A stretch of 64,000 nucleotides of DNA, taken from the NCBI GenBank assembly GCA_014529385.2, contig CM043944.1, positions 86,147,884 to 86,211,883 of the forward strand, read 5' to 3'. The stretch is from Adiantum capillus-veneris. Taxonomy: Eukaryota > Streptophyta > Polypodiopsida > Polypodiales > Pteridaceae. A program made the position numbers and the translations under genes. Below the pieces are notes generated by a model, which did not search any database, had not been told where the DNA came from, and worked only from the letters and a program-made list of their open reading frames with translations. Positions 43,719 to 54,973 of this stretch are shown here, in pieces; position 1 is the stretch's first letter, and each line of letters starts with the position of its first letter.

Positions 43719-44612
43719 TTACTTTTCATTTATGCCTAGAGCTTGCTCAACAGGGTCGATCCTTCGACTTTCATAGCCTATGGCGTGCCCTTCTTGGAGA
43801 AAAATAGCTCCAAGGCAATCACCACAAGCATCACATTGGACCTCAAATGGCTTTGAGAGATCCGGTAGTGTAAGCACAAGTTGAGAGATAAGCTTTTCTT
43901 TAAGATTTTTGAAAGCATTGTTCTCCTTGGCGGACCATGTGTACCTAATGTTTTTCTTTGTTAGGTCATGTAATGGTCTAACTATTAGTGATAACTTTTT
44001 TATGAAGCGTCTATAGTATGAACACATACCTATAAAGCTTCTTAGTTCATGAAGATTCCTTCGTTTAGGCCATCCTTTTATTACCTCTAACTTTGATGGA
44101 TCCATTTGGATGCCATCTTGAGAGGTAATGTGACCTAAATAGTGAATCTCTTGTAAGAAAAATTCACTTTTCTTTCCATTAACGTAAAGTTTATTCTCTC
44201 TTAAAACTTGAAATATTACATGGAGGTGTTGCTTGTGTACGTCTAATGAATTAGAGTAGATGATGATATAATCAAAGAACACTCCAGTAAAGGTTCAGTG
44301 ACGCTTGCATAGCTTCTCCATCAAGCGGTTGAATGTGGTTGGTGCATTAGTGAAGCCAAAAGGCATGACAATGTATTCGTAAAGACCAAACGTAGTGCAA
44401 AATGCGGTCTTTACAATGTCTTGATCAACTATCCTTATTTGATGATAGCCACTTTTTTGGTCAATCCTACTGAAGTAGGTGGATCCTTGTAGCTTATCAA
44501 ATAGGTCTTCTACCCGTGGAGTGGGAAACCTATTCTTGATAGTGATCCTATTATATGCTCTATAGTCGACACACATACGATATGTGCCGTCTTTCTTTTG
44601 CACTAATAGCAC
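43719..44612 (-). pseudogene. Chromovirus reverse transcriptase (broken)
   Basis: Minus-strand RT in two frames. The first (44612-44295) has MLLVQKKDGTYRMCVDYRAY, FSRIDQKSGYHQIRI and MPFGFTNAPTTFNRLM. The second (44282-43719) has the active-site region FFDYIIIYSN, where the second Asp of the usual F-DD is Tyr. HYLGHITSQDGIQMDPSKLE, SFIGMCSYYRRFIKK and the RNase H start FEVQCDACGDCLGAIFLQ follow. RT N-terminal sequence is present upstream of 44612 but interrupted by stops. Confidence 0.9.
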
Positions 44613-44842
44613 AAGTTAACAAAATGGAGATGATCTAGGCCTACCCATGCCCTTCTCAACTAACTCATGCACTTCCCGCATAATCTCCTCTTGTGAGCTT
44701 GAGAAACTCTATAAGGAGGTTTGTTAGGCGGTGAACTTCCAGAAAAAAGTTCAATTGCATGGTCATCAGTGCTTTGTTAGGAGGTAGCTCACAAGGGATG
44801 TCGTCAATAAAGACATCTTGAAACCCCCTTGAGAAAATTGGA

Positions 44843-45811
44843 TTACTCTAATTCCTTTTGATTGTGTATATTTTCTTTTGCTACAACATTAGGTTCATTT
44901 TGAGAGTCTTTAACAAAAATCATGTACACGGAAATAGAGCCCTTTATTGACTTATTGAAAGCTTGCATATGTACAATGGGTATGGTGTTACCCATTTCCT
45001 TAGCATCTATGTACATATCTTTTTCCCTAAACCTAAAGGAGATTCTCCTTTCAGGGAATATAACATTGGCAGCCATGCGATCAAACCATGGTGCCCCTAG
45101 GATTACATCCTCATGCTTGAGACAAGAGATAAAGAAGACCTCTTTGTCCACATAGCTTTGGACATGGAGCCTCAATTTCTCGATTAAGGGAGTGACTGAA
45201 GCTTCTTGCCCCTTGAAAGCACCGTCTGTGGGGTAGGACATCTCCCATCTCTTAAGCTTGTATGTCTAGCTTGGTGACCAACTCTTTGGATATAAAATTG
45301 TGAGTAGAACCAGGGTCAAAGAGAATAAAAGCATCATGTTCTCTTACCTTTCCCCAAGCATGGCATAGAGGAGATCCTTTGTGGTGAGTTTCCACCTCTT
45401 GGATTTCAACCAAGGTAGCTCTAGGAGGCTCATGGTGGGTGGTCTTTTGAGGACAAGCGCAGGACACATGTCCTTTCTCGGTGCACTTGAAACAACGGTT
45501 ATCCTTGCGATAACACTCAAGCTGTTCAGGAGAGAGTTTGTTTTTACCTTTGTAAACTCCCTTCTCCTTAGCTTTGTTGGAGTTGCCCTTAGGAGACTTT
45601 TGGACATTGTCCTTCCCCTTAGGCTCATTGCAACCCTTGTTTTTGTGGGCCTAAAATTTCTTTTAGCCCCCGTTTGGAAATTGATTTGAGAAGCCACCAT
45701 AGTATGGTGTATAACCGCCAATATGGTGTGTGGCCTTTGGGAGTTGACATACTCTGCCATTTCTTCAGTTAAGCCCGCACAAAATTGTTGCTTTTTCTCT
45801 CCAAAATTCAA
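44843..45811 (-). pseudogene. Chromovirus nucleocapsid and protease (broken)
   Basis: A gag end with LTEEMAEYVNSQRP in one frame. In another, a zinc knuckle CFKCTEKGHVSCAC (about 45495-45454) leads to the protease ILFDPGSTHNFISKELVTKL, with the catalytic D-S/T-G written DPG. A stop at 45252 is followed by VFFISCLKHEDVILGAPWFD, the conserved protease C-terminal ILG block. The protease is probably dead because the DSG triad is changed. Confidence 0.85.
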
Positions 45812-45844
45812 TTTCTTAAAGACAGTGGCTTTGAGTTGTAAGTC

Positions 45845-46925
45845 TCAAAACTTGTCTACATATTTGTGAATGGATTTATAGGGAGAGAGTTTTAAGCTTT
45901 GCCATTCGGTGAGTACTTTGTCTTTGGAATCGGTGGCCAAAAACTGCTTCATAATGGAAGCTCTTAAAGCTTTCCATGTTCGAGGAGCTTCACCGTTGGC
46001 CGTTAGGCTAGACCACCATTGCCTGGCGGACTTTTGAAAGTGCATAGCTACATGGTGTAGCTTAGAGGACTCCGTGAAGCCCTCATCTCCAAACGCCACA
46101 TCAAATTGTTGGATAAAGGCCAAGACTTTGTCCGTAGCACCAAGGTGCCATTGTAGGTAAGGAAAGAGATGCTCTTTCTCCCTCTTTGAACTTCTTGAGC
46201 TTGAACGACCTCTTCACGTGGCATAGGATTTCCTTTGGCCTCTTCTTTTTGATGGTTCAAAGTTTGCACCATCGTTTTCTTCAGAAGGTGAAGAATTTGA
46301 GGAAGATGGAGAAGAGGGTGACCTCTTTCTCGCCTTTTTCTTGCCTTGATCTTCTTTGTCTTCACCATCTCTTTCATAAGAGGAAGAGGATGAAGAAGAT
46401 GGAGAAGTGAGTGTCCTCTTTCTTCTCTTGCTTTTTGTCATCCCTCTTTGAAGTAGGGTGTGGAGAAGTATGTGATGGTCTTCTCTGTTTTGGAGGTGAT
46501 GGAGAGTGTTTAGCCCGCCATCTTCGTGGAGTCATCTCCACCAAGGTGGCAGGAGACTCACTTCTTTCTCGTTGCTTTGGGGGAGGCTCTTGAATTCTTC
46601 TTTGTGAAGGAGATGCGTCATCAAGGAGCAAATTTTTGAGCCCTTCGTATGGATCCTCTTCTTCTTCCCGAATCGGAGAGAGGCCTCTTTTGGAAGAATT
46701 GCAAGAAGGCTTCCTATGTGCTCTCTTGTCATGGTGGGGAGCTTGGAGAATCCCATGAGCACGAAGTTGGCGTTGCACTTTACTTTGGAGGGATGGATTG
46801 CCCATGGCTTGTTGAAGCTTAGAAACAAGGTAATTAGCAAGCATAGGGGCATCATTAGTAGCCTGCTCATTAGCAAAATTAAAGTTATCAACATTAATTT
46901 CACTCTCTTTACTATTGTCAGCCAT
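45845..46925 (-). pseudogene. Chromovirus gag (broken)
   Basis: ATG at 46925 starts MADNSKESEINVDNFNF; then a KLQQAMGN block and a long Ser/Arg/Pro- and Glu-rich region. The frame slips around 46.4 kb into KRRKRTLTSPSSSSSSSYER. The gag core appears in the last frame: MAFIQQFDVAFGDEGFTESS, HFQKSARQWWSSL and FLATDSKDKVLTEW. It packages the element RNA in intact relatives. At least two frameshifts are present. Confidence 0.82.
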
Positions 46926-47320
46926 TCTAACAACTTTTAGGTGTAAACGTTTTAGGTGTACTTTGGTACTTCAAGCCCTAGTTCCTACTCCTCTTTACCC
47001 CTTTAGAAAAAGCACTCAAGCTACTGTGCCCGTGGCTCAAATACCATTAATTGCAAGGAATAGAAGAGAGGGTCGTTCAACACCAAAATAGCACCGGCTC
47101 CTGTCAGGCTTCTAATAGCTCAATAGTGGTTAAAGCCGAAGGACTCCACTATTAAGACCGTAGCTCTCGACGGTGATGCCCCGTTAACTGCACAAAGGCA
47201 GGCACACTGCAAGGTTGAAAAATCCCTATTCTACTTACTCACATGCAATTAATAATACCAACCATTTATAGAGCTAGCTTGACGACCTCCCTTCTTGAGC
47301 AAGAAAATAGAAACCTTGTG

Positions 47321-47331
47321 TGTTGATACCA
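47321..47331 (-). promoter_or_regulatory. Chromovirus primer-binding site
   Basis: In minus reading the 5' LTR end TTAAATGTTACA is followed by T and TGGTATCAACA, whose first eight bases match initiator-Met tRNA. Confidence 0.7.
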
Positions 47332-47332
47332 A

Positions 47333-47679
47333 TGTAACATTTAATGGCCTAGTAACTTATGTGTAGCGGAAAATATCATGAACATAGTGAGCATTTCATT
47401 AGAATAGACTCTTAAGGAGAATAATAAGAGTGCTTTGGTGGAGAGAGCAACAAAAACATAACACGTAGTTAGATAGCATGAACAATACTTCAAAAGAGAG
47501 AAATTAAGCAATTGACAACCGTTGAGCACCGGATTTTCATGGAGCCGGTCCCCCCTCCAAAAGGCTTTGTATTATGGTTTCTCCCATCAAGAGAGACATT
47601 TTACAACACAATTCTTTGTGTTCCTTCAATACTAGCTAGTGCAATGAAGATGGAAACTTCAATCCCTAAGCAAAACACT
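47333..47679 (-). repeat. 5' LTR remnant of the chromovirus
   Basis: TGTAACATTTAATGGCCTAG in plus reading; about 92% like 40029-40378 by eye. It stops at CAAAACACT, where a new LTR (TGTTAGAAGC) begins. The rest of this LTR does not reappear before the window ends. Confidence 0.9.
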
Positions 47680-48584
47680 TGTTAGAAGCTAGACACACCC
47701 CACGGAAACTGACTACTCGGAAGATTATCATTTTTTGTAATTGTTCATTTATTGAGGAAACTTGATTTTTCACCTTGTAAATATTGGGATTTACAGAAGT
47801 TTCTGGATTGTATCCTAGTTTTGATAGTTAGATGGAGTAGATGGTTGATTTGGAACTTTAGGGTTTGAGAATTGTAAGGTATATATACCACTTTTTGACA
47901 TTAATGAAAAACCTCTGAAGTCTGTGAGTGAGCGTACTGTGTACGAGAGAGTGTGAGCTTCATTTTGACGCTAGTGTGTACCGGTGGTCAAAATCGAGTG
48001 CGGAGAAGTGCAGTGTGTTGCCCCTGACGAGAGCTACGCGCCGATACCTACATTGCACGCGTACGGTCCAGTTTTGCGAGCTCCTTCTACGAGCTTTATC
48101 TGGTGATTTGGTGAGCATACGTTGTTCGATTTTGCATTGCAGCATATCCATGCGTTCACATTGAGTAGTGCTACACATAAGGCACTTTAGATTTCGAAAA
48201 CGAAGACCTGTAAATTTTGGCCAGACATCCTACGTGATTTTGCACTGTGTGTTTTGGGTTGGGGTTTTGGTTCATTGACCTTAGGGAGAGGGACCTATTG
48301 GTGATAGTAGGGTCTCCTTAAAGTTCTGTGGTGTTTCGAGATTGTTTGATGGGTGTTCGGCTCTAGAAGCGTTGTAGGAAGTTTCCTCTTATGCACTTTT
48401 GAAGGCTATGACTTAGACAATTGGTAGAGACCTCTATAGGAATTAGTTAGGAGTGGGTCGAGTGTAGGTTGACACCTTATGCTTGCTTCCACGCGCCTGC
48501 GGGTCGAGCTTCGTTCTTAGTTGACAAATCTTGTTAGGTGAGTTCTCGCTGTGCTGACGTCCGTCGCGGCGTATCCGTCCATCA
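47680..48584 (+). repeat. 5' LTR of the gag-protease element
   Basis: 905 bp, TGTTAGAAGCTAGACAC to TATCCGTCCATCA. A TATATATA lies at about 47880-47886, with a plausible transcription start downstream. It contains one half-copy of the leader palindrome (GACATCCTACG at about 48224). Start and end are set by the interrupted LTR on the left and the primer site on the right; no second LTR copy is available to confirm. Confidence 0.75.
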
Positions 48585-48585
48585 T

Positions 48586-48603
48586 TGGTGCCGCTGCCGG
48601 GGA
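48586..48603 (+). promoter_or_regulatory. Primer-binding site, Tat/Athila type
   Basis: TGGTGCCGCTGCCGGGGA is close to the TGGCGCCGTTGCCGGGGA sites of plant Tat/Athila-branch Gypsy elements. It begins two bases after the LTR. Confidence 0.8.
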
Positions 48604-50435
48604 CGAAAACTTTAGGTAGGTGACCGAGACTAGTCCTTGAGGATAGGGATTTTTGGCTTGCCAAGAGTCTCGTTTTACATTTAGATAGGATCAGAGGGTG
48701 GAGGACTCTCTAGGTCTTAGAGGGAGTCTAGGAAGCGTGTGTCTGGCCTAAATCTTTTGACTTAGGTAGATTTAGGTAGACTAAGATAGTTTTAGGTACT
48801 AATTGAGTTCTTGAGTAGGAGTTGGAGTGGTAGAAGCGGTGAGAGGAGAGCTTGAGAGTCCGGAGAGGCCAAAAAGCAACCAAAACACCATTATCACCAT
48901 TTCCCATGATGAGTAGGGTAAGTAGGACATCATGAGTAGGAGTAGGGTAAGTAGGACATCATGATTCACGATCTAGAGCACTTCATGCATGTATACTTGC
49001 TTGGTAAATTCATCACAAGTTTGTAAAAGACTCAAAAAGATGCAAAAGTATGTTTGAAAGCCTAAGTGAAGTCCAAAAGTTACTGTGAGTGTTTTTGATA
49101 GAGCTGCAGAGCATCAGGAGCATTTCTGTCAGGAAAAAATTAATTTCAAGCCAGGAGACATCCTACACGTAGGATGTTTACAGGCTAATCTGGTGGGAAT
49201 TTTGGGATTTTAAGTTGACCAGTGTGTTCAGAAGGTGGGGTTTACCCTATTTTCAACTAGAAAGTGGAAATTTGACCATATCTTGACAGGATAAGGCCAG
49301 GTAGACTGAAATTGCCAGACATCCTATCCAAATTGTGCCAAAGCATTATTTTAAGACCAAAACCATAAGATGGCTGCATGAGCATGACTTGCATGATATA
49401 TTAAGTGACTAAGAGGGGTTTCACCTCATTTGGGTGAGAAAATTGGGTTCAAAGCAGACTTTAGCACTTTTGACTGAAAAAGGCAAGAACATCTAAAATT
49501 GAGGACTTTTGAAATCCAAACCAAAATCTAAGCATACCACTGGGTTGTTGACATCAAGGGGAAGCTGTGGGTCAAGTCTGGGGTCAAACAGACCAAAAAG
49601 ACATCCTATGCGTAGGATGTCTTCTGTGTGATTTTACACTCTAAACCTAATTTTGAGCATACCAAAGTGATCAGCAACTCAAGGGGAGCCCGTGTTTTGA
49701 AATTGAAGCCATTTTGATGAAAAAGACATCCTACGCGTAGGATGTCTAAAGCAAGAAATTGAAGCCATATACTGATAGTGGGCATAGCAAGGTGTTGTAT
49801 AGCCTGAGGCAAGCCCCCTAGTCAATTTTGGTCCAAATTAGTCTGATCAAGATCAGCAACAGGCTGTCGGAACAGATTTCTGACACATTGACTAGCTTAT
49901 AGGTGTCCAAATCAAAAAGTAAAAACAGTTGTGGGCTCAGCACATCAAGGGGAATCCATAGTGCAAAAATCCATGCAAAACAAAGGAGGAGATATCCTAC
50001 GCGTAGGATGTCTATTGGGGCCTACTGAAGAGAAAATTTGATTGGGCTTAAAGACAGTGAGATTCCATTTGGTTTAAGGGTTTCAGAACTTCTTTCAAAA
50101 GTGAATTTAGACCTTGTTTATCCATTTGACGGAGCAAAGACTGAATTCAAACTTTTTCACGTAAATTGAGCTACATCCGAGAGAAGTACAGTTCTAGATT
50201 AGCACACCTAATCCAGAACATCAACAGTGTATAAAATACAGTAGTGGTTGAGATTATCTCTCCAATTATACCAATCATTACTAAGATAATCTCTAGCAGA
50301 TAAATGCTTTGATTCGATTGACGAAATTAAACGCTTGTGTGCAGGTATATTCAGCAGCAAAGCAAGAAGTTGTGCGGAGACTGATCCTTGTTAGGTGAGT
50401 GGTTGGATTTGTGATAAATTGCATTGATAAGTTTG
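48604..50435 (+). other. Long leader of the gag-protease element with four palindromes
   Basis: No coding frame of interest across 1.8 kb. The distinctive content is a 22-bp palindrome occurring four times (separate entry). A duplicated GAGTAGGGTAAGTAGGACATC lies at about 48910-48961. Confidence 0.7.
49157..50012. repeat. Four copies of a 22-bp palindrome
   Basis: Each copy is GACATCCTACG followed by its reverse complement CGTAGGATGTC. Positions: 49157-49178 (centre ACACGT, last base T), 49600-49621 (TATGCG), 49725-49746 (perfect) and 49991-50012 (one change, GATATCC). The surrounding sequence is unrelated between copies, so the palindrome itself is what has been kept or spread. Half-sites occur at about 48224 and 49314. 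Confidence 0.92.
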
Positions 50436-53098
50436 ATGAATTTAAGATCAGGAAGATACATTTTTAGAGACCAGAAGGTGGCAGGTGACCAAGGTAGCTT
50501 AGTGTCCACCGAGGAGAGTGTAACTCAGGCAAAGCTAGATCCACTAGCATCGATTATTGAGGAAGGTAGCGATACTGAAACCTCATCAGACAAATCTTTC
50601 TTCATGATAGGTAGTCAAGAGCCAGGAGGTTTCACATATGATGGACCAATGCCAGGAGGAAGCACCTCCCTAAATACTTTGAATGATTCCAAGCTCACTG
50701 TGATCTTCTTAGAGGGAACAAACTCGAGGGGAGCCCTAGTCTATTCTGACTATTGAGGACGCAAGTGTATTTGTATCGAAGAGAGGTCCCAGCTCAGAGA
50801 TTGGAGATAATTCGAGTCTATGATGATGGAGATAGATTCCGAGACGAAAAGGGGAACCACTATCTGATAGTTAGTAACCCTGAAGATTACAATAGATATG
50901 GAGATAACGTGGCAAAAGGGAAAATGGTTTCAGAAGCTCAAGAACCTCCACCAAACATTGATCGGCCCGGAGCTATTTTTATGTATGATAAGAAAACAAC
51001 CAGGGTTCCAACTTATAATGAGGACGTGGGAATCTATAAGCATGAGAGTGAGGGTATAGTCGCTTACTTTCGTAGCAAAGACAAAGTTCTTTACTTATTC
51101 TCTTATGAAACTGCATTGGGGAAGGGTATAGTTTTTGTTGATAGATACGGACGAGAATACCAACGTATTCTCCCAGAGGAGGTAGAAAGGGCGACAGGTC
51201 CAAGAGCATCAGCATATGCCCCAGAGGAAGTGCCAAGAGCCACCTACACCCCAAGCAAGTCGACAAATCCCTTTTCTGAAGAGTATGACGCTACCTCACA
51301 TTCTACCCGACCGCAGGCATTCAACAATCAAAACCAACCACCAAACCACTCATCATTGCAGGCATGGCTTCGACAGAGTGCAACAATGGAGTAAGACTGA
51401 AACTGAGATGGTTATCAAGCCGCACGAGGACTAAGGGATTTGCAAGAACCACCACTCTATTCAAGGTATCAAGGTATCAACAGAGCCTGGAGGGCCACCC
51501 ATAGAACGAGTTCGAAGAGATGAACCATCTCTGACGAGAACTGTTAGAAATTATGGCTTAGGAGCACCACTAGGAGAGAAACCAACCTACTACAGAAGAC
51601 CTAAGGAGGTATATCGATTAGGACGTGGAGATCCAATGATGAGGTTTGTAGACCATCGTAGAATTAGACCTTCTCAAGTGTAAAAATGGGTAAACAAGAA
51701 ATACACAGGAAACAGAGACCCAAGAGAGCATGTAGCAGCCTTTGTGCGTGTAATTAGAGCTGAAGAGGTGTTAGACTTCCCTACCCAATTTGCAGGGTTT
51801 GGACTAACCCTAGAGGATGACGCTGCCACTTGGTTTGACTCTGTAGAGCGTAGAGACTTTGAGTCTATGGAGGAAGTGTTTGACGAATTTATCGAGGAAT
51901 TATCACAATGTGGGATAGCTCATAATACCATCTCACAAATCCATAAATTCAAACAGAAAGATGGGGAATCTGTACGAAAGGCAGCCCTAAGACTAAAAAG
52001 ATATGTTAAGTTCTGTCCTGTGGAAGAACTGTCAACTCAGTCCAGACTTATGCTTATATTCATCCAAGGACTAAGGAATGCGGATCTCCAGAACGACTTA
52101 CATATGAAGAGGAGCACGACGTTGAATGAGTTGACCAAAGAGGCTCTTTACCTTGTGGAAAATTGTGCGTTCTACAAAGAGGGGGAGTTCAAGGACCTTG
52201 ACGACGATTCATCTTCACAACAAAGTGGAAGCAAGTCTTCTAAGACAGCACCGAAAGGAGAAGTAGCTGTAAACCAAGAGCTGCTTGTAGATGAAGTGTT
52301 AAAAAAGATTTACTTGTACGCCAAACCCCAGACTAAACAACCCAAGTGGTGTGCTACTGGATAAAAATGGACAAACCATGGGACCGAGGAATGTTATTAT
52401 AACAAGGGATATGTGAGAGAGAGACCTTACGCTCCCCAAGCTTCGGTAGCTTCTCCTCAAGTTCCACCGATGCCTAGGTATCAAGCAGGCAACCTACCAG
52501 GACTGTAGGTGTAGAAATACCACAACCGGTGTTGGGGAAACAACCACCCCTACCAGGATTACGACCAGTCGGTATAAGATACACACCAACCGTAACCGAA
52601 TCAGAGGATAAGGCTTTGGTGCCTATGCATGCATATTATGAAGATCCCAATGGATATGCAGAAAACTCTGTCTATTATCCACCGGAAGAACCCTCGACAC
52701 CAGAACTATGGAGCATGATAGGAAGTACAGGACCACCAACAGCTACACATGCAGCAGGAGAAGGAAGATATAGCTTAGATGAACGAACATTGTTGTTCAT
52801 AGCCAACGGAGGCATGGGTGGACAGAGACATGCATACCAACAAAGGGGAGCTCAAGGAGCACTTCAACAACCCAAGGGACCCTGCTACAAGTGTGGTGGA
52901 GACCATTGGCTAAGAGACTGTCCTCATGATGAAATCATTAGATTCAACGCATATTGCATCGAGTGTGGAGTTACTCATTTGATTCCCGATTGCCCTAAAA
53001 ACCCGAGCAAAGGAGCAAAAACCACCTTGAACATGCTAAAAACAGTACCTTCCAGTGGAGGGTCAGAAAATGAAACATCATACCTATTCAGGCGGTGA
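50436..53098 (+). pseudogene. Gag of the nested element, with two zinc knuckles (broken)
   Basis: Probable start ATG 50436 (MNLRSGRYIFRDQK; plant Gypsy gags often start near an LRSG/TRSG motif). Stops at 50754 and 51392 and frame changes separate an N-terminal part (VPTYNEDVGIYKHESEGIVA) from the gag core. The core includes KKYTGNRDPREHVAAFV near 51690-51740, GLTLEDDAATWFDSVERRDF, HKFKQKDGESVRKAALRLK and LMLIFIQGLRNADLQNDL. The last part has two CX2CX4HX4C knuckles, CYKCGGDHWLRDC and CIECGVTHLIPDC, followed by stop 53096. Confidence 0.85.
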
Positions 53099-54017
53099 CA
53101 CGAGCCCAAGCTCAAAGAATGACGAACGAACCCATAGTTGAAGAGCAAACAACCGATGCCCAAAGTTCAGAAATGAAAAATCAGAGAAGCACTTGAAAAG
53201 CTATAAAGGCGCGTATGAAAGCCAGGAAAGAACGAGAGCAAACTGCTCTATCCGAGGAGTTGAAACATACAAAGGATAGATTACAGCGGTTAGAGGATCT
53301 AGCTAGCTTAAGCTCACACACAAAGGCAACCATAGCACCCAAGGAAATAGCAGAGCCCAAAAGTGCAGGATCAGAAGGATCTGTACTGGCAGACAAGGTA
53401 AATGAGCAGTTGGATGCACTTCTAAAGCTTATGAAGCCAAACTAAAAAAGAACCAAACCTAGGAGCAAAGATGGATGACTTATCCATATGCGGAAATAGA
53501 AAAACAAAGGTTGGAAATGTGTAAAAAGATGATTGAAACAGCTCAATCATTGATGGAAGGCCCGCTGGGTAAACCTGCAAATTGGCATGAGGCACCAGCT
53601 CCAACCCCTATCCAACCAACTTTAGAGGAACGAGTAGAAACAAAGGAAAGACTCACTAATGCCTATGAGTCTAGAGGAGAACCTATCATAGTGCCAAATA
53701 CAACAGATGAGGCAAGTGACGGGTTCTAGCCTAAAACATTGACAGAAATGGGTAAGGACTGTAACGGTCTAGATGATCTGTGGAAGCAAATCCGTGAGGC
53801 CAACAAGGCTAATAGGATGAGTAACCACATGAATAGCACGAGAAAAGAGAAGAATATGATCTTACCTCCTATTGAAGAATTTGAGGCAACGTCACAAATG
53901 AACTTTGAGATACATTCACAAGGGGGAGACTAGGGATCAATTAGTTCGGGGCACAGCCAACCAGACTCGCTGAAAACTTTACCCTCTTACCTGGGAGAGT
54001 ATAAAGCCAAGTCCGAA
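53099..54017 (+). pseudogene. Linker between gag and protease, coiled-coil-like
   Basis: Broken frames. 53215-53445 reads ARMKARKEREQTALSEELKH and TKDRLQRLEDLASL, a heptad-like helical stretch. 53475-53729 (KQRLEMCKKMIETAQSLME) and 53739-53933 continue in other frames. No domain is recognised; position suggests a gag-pol linker. Confidence 0.55.
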
Positions 54018-54806
54018 GTGAGAGCAATCTCATCTCAAAGACTTTCTTCTAACAAAGTAATGGATTCACAAGGGTTGATTGAGTTATTGTCCACCTCGGT
54101 GGCATGCACAATCACATTAGCCGAACTCCTCAGGTTACGACCAAACATGTGGACCACAGTAGGTAAATTCCTAGAAAAATTTGGAGTGAAAGACCCCACC
54201 TTGAAGCTACAGGAAGGGATCCGAGAGTTGGACAAGCCTCAACTAAACACTAGGCCAGTACCATTAAACAAGGTTGGAAAGTATTACGAGGGAGAAGATG
54301 GAAACACCACGCTACCAGTAGAATTCCAAGGAGTAGTTTCCAAAGCTATTCTTGACAGTGGAGCAGGAGTTGTTATCGCCACCAAGGAAATCTGGAAAAA
54401 GTGGAGAAAACCAGCTTTAAGAGCTACCAGAATGAAATTGCAATTGGTAGATGGGTTCATGGAGAAGCCTTTAGGACTCTTAGAAAAGGTGATTGTCACT
54501 TCATGTGGAATCGAGTATGAGCATACATTTGCGATAGTCGATTTCGACAAAAAGAACAATTATGAGATCATCTTGGGAAGACCATTCATGCGACAATTGA
54601 AGATGGTCCAAGATTGGGGTTACGACCACATATACCTCAGACATGGCGAGACAACAACTAAAATACACCTGAAAGACCATAAAGACCATATTAGGTATTT
54701 TGGTAAAAATCTCACATTATGGGAATCTCCAAATCGACCGAATTCATGTAATTTGGGAATTTTCCACTTAAAGTGGGAAAAATTGAGGTGTGTGGCTAGT
54801 AAATAA
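54018..54806 (+). pseudogene. Retroviral-type aspartic protease of the nested element
   Basis: 262 codons in one frame. Catalytic motif AILDSGAGVVIATKEIW (about residues 110-126), the flap region GLLEKVIVTSCGIEYEHTFA, and the closing block EIILGRPFMRQLKMVQDWGY, as in plant Gypsy proteases. In full elements this enzyme processes the gag-pol polyprotein. After it one expects a linker and RT, but the frame ends at 54806 with no RT homology in the following 170 bases before an opposite-strand gene. The protease itself looks intact, but its start is not separate in intact relatives. Confidence 0.85.
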
Positions 54807-54973
54807 AGTGAAAATCTCATAGGATTGTGGTGTTGATAAACACCAAAAGTCAAGAGGATGTACAACACATGGATTTGAATAATAACTATAAATTACATAA
54901 AACAAAGGAAGATACAAAAAAGATTTTGTTTACAAATTGACTATTATAGTCACAATAGAAGCTCCACATAATT
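54807..54973. other. Short junction region
   Basis: AT-rich sequence between the protease and the 3' end of the minus-strand gene. On the minus strand it would be that gene's 3' untranslated region. No LTR or polypurine tract is visible. Confidence 0.4.

Larger units (their letters stand above)
40029..47679 (-). mobile_element. Ty3/Gypsy chromovirus, 5' LTR interrupted
   Basis: On the minus strand: 5' LTR part (47333-47679), primer site, gag, zinc knuckle, protease, RT, RNase H, integrase, chromodomain, polypurine tract and 3' LTR (40029-41685). Integrase before a C-terminal chromodomain defines the chromovirus branch. The element sits inside an older LTR of its own family, with TGAAG at 40024-40028 as the likely target site. 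Its 5' LTR is cut at 47679 by a third element. Frameshifts and altered catalytic residues make it non-autonomous. Confidence 0.93.
47680..54806 (+). mobile_element. Gag-protease element without visible polymerase, nested in the chromovirus LTR
   Basis: A 905-bp LTR, a Tat/Athila-type primer site, a 1.8-kb leader, gag with two zinc knuckles and an aspartic protease. Nothing like RT, RNase H or integrase follows, and no second copy of the LTR occurs before the window end. It is either a Gypsy element truncated by the region at 54.8 kb or a gag-only non-autonomous family. Insertion at 47679/47680 gives ACACT as the left half of a target duplication. The right end is not defined; 54806 is the last recognisable codon. 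Confidence 0.8.

Noticed and set aside
47033-47046. Minus-strand TGGTATTTGAGCC as the chromovirus primer site
   Set aside because: The LTR border at 47333, matched in three other LTR copies, places the real primer site at 47321-47331; this sequence lies 290 bases inside.
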